From: Oscillospiraceae bacterium | Lineage (GTDB): Bacteria > Bacillota > Clostridia > Oscillospirales > Oscillospiraceae | Direction of reading: 5' to 3' | Length of the DNA: 33,906 nt | Assembly (NCBI GenBank): GCA_020025305.1 | Contig: JAHHSG010000021.1 | Location: forward strand, 1-33,906 | Part shown: piece by piece, positions 32,900 through 33,906 of the stretch | How positions within the stretch are numbered: the stretch's first letter is position 1 | How the letters are laid out: every line of letters begins with the position of its first letter | Position numbers and translations under genes: made by a program | The notes under the pieces: generated by a model | What the model was told of the DNA's origin: nothing | The model's database searches: none | What the model saw: only the letters and a program-made list of their open reading frames with translations

Positions 32900-33758
32900 A
32901 GTAAATAGGATTGAGATATCTCCCGTTGCGGCACAGCTCAAAGTGGAGGTGAGGCCCGGTAGCCTGCCCTGATTGGCCTACCTCCGCAATGGGATCAGAC
33001 ATTCTCACCTGCTGCCCATAGGAAGCGGTAATGCGGCTGCAGTGGGCATAGAGACTGGAAATCCCGTTATCGTGGAGGATGGTAATGTAATGGCCCAGCA
33101 CTGCACTCTCTCCCACCACGCTGACCGTACCATCGGCGAAGCTACGGATTACCGTATCCGTGGGAGCCTCAATATCTACGCCGTAGTGGAATTTACTGCC
33201 GCCCTCAATAGGGTGAATCCGCTCACCGAACCCAGAAGCCACCGTTCCCTCCACAGGGGAACTATAAGGAAAGCCCAGCACCTCCTGCGTCATCGAAACA
33301 TTCTGCGGCAGAGATTCCTCCGTATAGACATGGCTTTCTCCTCCGTTCTCTACCTCTTGCCCGCCAAAGACTGCCACATAAGCATCGTTAAGAGCATCGC
33401 CTACATCTTCTTTTCCGCCTACCGCCCGCCCCACAGCGGAAAAAGCGGCCACGAAATCCGTCTCCTGCCCCATCAACTGTAAAAGCTGTTGCCGGTACGG
33501 TTCCAAAAAGGAAGGCGATGTCAGTTTGATCACCACCACTACCACCAAAATGATGCCGCTGACGGTCAGCTGTGCCAGTCGGCGGTAACTGCTCTTGCTG
33601 TCGGTTTTCTGTCCCCTGCCCTGTCTCATGCCGTATGCTTTATGCCTTGCGGCAGAAGACGGGCGCCTTTGTACCTGGCGATGCGTGGTGTATCTACGGT
33701 TTTGTTCCGACGACGGACGTCTCGCTTTTTGATTGAACCGTGTACTGTTCTCCGGCAT
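32892..33758 (-). CDS. M23 family peptidase with one membrane segment, SpoIVFA-like
   Basis: The 288-residue protein starts with a very basic, Arg/Gln/Ser-rich cytoplasmic tail (about 1-62). One membrane segment follows (about 66-84), then a linker and a C-terminal LytM domain. Zinc ligands in the LytM domain appear intact: HYGVD and GPHLHFEL. SpoIVFA anchors and inhibits SpoIVFB in Bacillus, and has a degenerate LytM domain. I chose the ATG at 33756-33758, nine bases after AGGGGG; an upstream ATG would add eight residues. It is the first gene of the pair with the M50 protease. Confidence 0.85.
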   Translation of the reverse strand: MPENSTRFNQKARRPSSEQNRRYTTHRQVQRRPSSAARHKAYGMRQGRGQKTDSKSSYRRLAQLTVSGIILVVVVVIKLTSPSFLEPYRQQLLQLMGQETDFVAAFSAVGRAVGGKEDVGDALNDAYVAVFGGQEVENGGESHVYTEESLPQNVSMTQEVLGFPYSSPVEGTVASGFGERIHPIEGGSKFHYGVDIEAPTDTVIRSFADGTVSVVGESAVLGHYITILHDNGISSLYAHCSRITASYGQQVRMSDPIAEVGQSGQATGPHLHFELCRNGRYLNPIYYV

Positions 33759-33812
33759 GATATACGCCCCCTTTGCCCCCATTCTATGGTCATAAGAAAG
33801 CGGAAATTCCTC

Positions 33813-33841
33813 TTGACAGAGAATCGAAAAACAAATATAAT
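33813..33841 (+). promoter_or_regulatory. Consensus promoter of tRNA-Pro
   Basis: TTGACA (33813-33818), exactly 17 bases, TATAAT (33836-33841): both hexamers are perfect. The tRNA starts 11 bases after the -10 box, so the leader is very short. Confidence 0.9.
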
Positions 33842-33852
33842 AGAAAAGCTGA

Positions 33853-33906
33853 CGGGGTGTGGCGAAGTTTGGTATCGCGCTTGGTTCGGGTCCAAGAGGC
33901 CTCGGG
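33853..33906 (+). tRNA. tRNA-Pro (anticodon CGG), 5' part only
   Basis: The first 54 bases of a tRNA are present: acceptor strand CGGGGTG, a D arm with GGCGAAGTTTGGTATCGC, and an anticodon stem CTTGG/CCAAG with loop TTCGGGT and anticodon CGG at 33887-33889. The window ends in the T arm. It reads the CCG codon. Confidence 0.9.

Noticed and set aside
1..33906. CRISPR array, insertion sequence or prophage
   Set aside because: No regularly spaced repeats, transposase, integrase or phage structural genes were seen; gene order is largely conserved housekeeping and metabolism.

Overview
The window looks like chromosome of an anaerobic, low-oxygen-adapted Firmicute of the Clostridia, probably an Oscillospiraceae-type gut bacterium. 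This is inferred from the gene content (class B sortase, NiaR-type NAD repressor, ATP-dependent PEP carboxykinase, selenium/molybdenum hydroxylase genes, SpoIVFA/SpoIVFB-like pair), from the tig-clpP-clpX-lon-engB and rplS-rbgA-rnhB-yraN orders, and from moderately high GC coding with AT-rich sigma-A promoters. No phage, insertion sequence or CRISPR array was seen.

Layout: 1-350 holds two tandem tRNA-Arg(ACG) genes (the first cut by the window edge), each with the same terminator. 358-2812 has a divergent pair, a class B sortase and a MurE-like ligase with unusual substrate-site motifs. After a structured gap (2813-3132), aspartase (minus) diverges from a complete NAD de novo operon nadA-nadB-nadC-niaR (plus). 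The shared control region carries a perfect 15-bp palindrome on the nadA -35 box and a second inverted repeat on the aspA -10 box. The nad genes make quinolinate from aspartate and convert it to nicotinate mononucleotide; aspartase supplies fumarate, a possible electron acceptor for NadB in an anaerobe.

8578-19031 combines a small unknown gene, pckA, and a molybdenum hydroxylase island: yqeB, xdhC, xdhB, xdhA, mocA (divergent from xdhA) and a single-chain 2Fe-2S/molybdopterin dehydrogenase of the selenium-dependent xanthine dehydrogenase type. YqeB and MocA are the maturation genes expected for selenium-dependent molybdenum hydroxylases, so purine or related N-heterocycle use is likely.

19198-33906 is mostly conserved housekeeping on the minus strand: ribosome GTPase engB, Lon, ClpX, ClpP, trigger factor; then a metallophosphoesterase, M19 dipeptidase, YraN, RNase HII and RbgA downstream of ribosomal protein L19; a DUF2344/radical SAM pair of unknown role; and an M50/M23 pair resembling SpoIVFB/SpoIVFA. 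The window ends inside a plus-strand tRNA-Pro(CGG) with a perfect consensus promoter. I see no clearly new multi-gene system; the best leads are the divergent MurE-like ligase, the short NadB, the nad/aspA operators, the selenium-molybdenum island, and the altered GRG motif of RNase HII.
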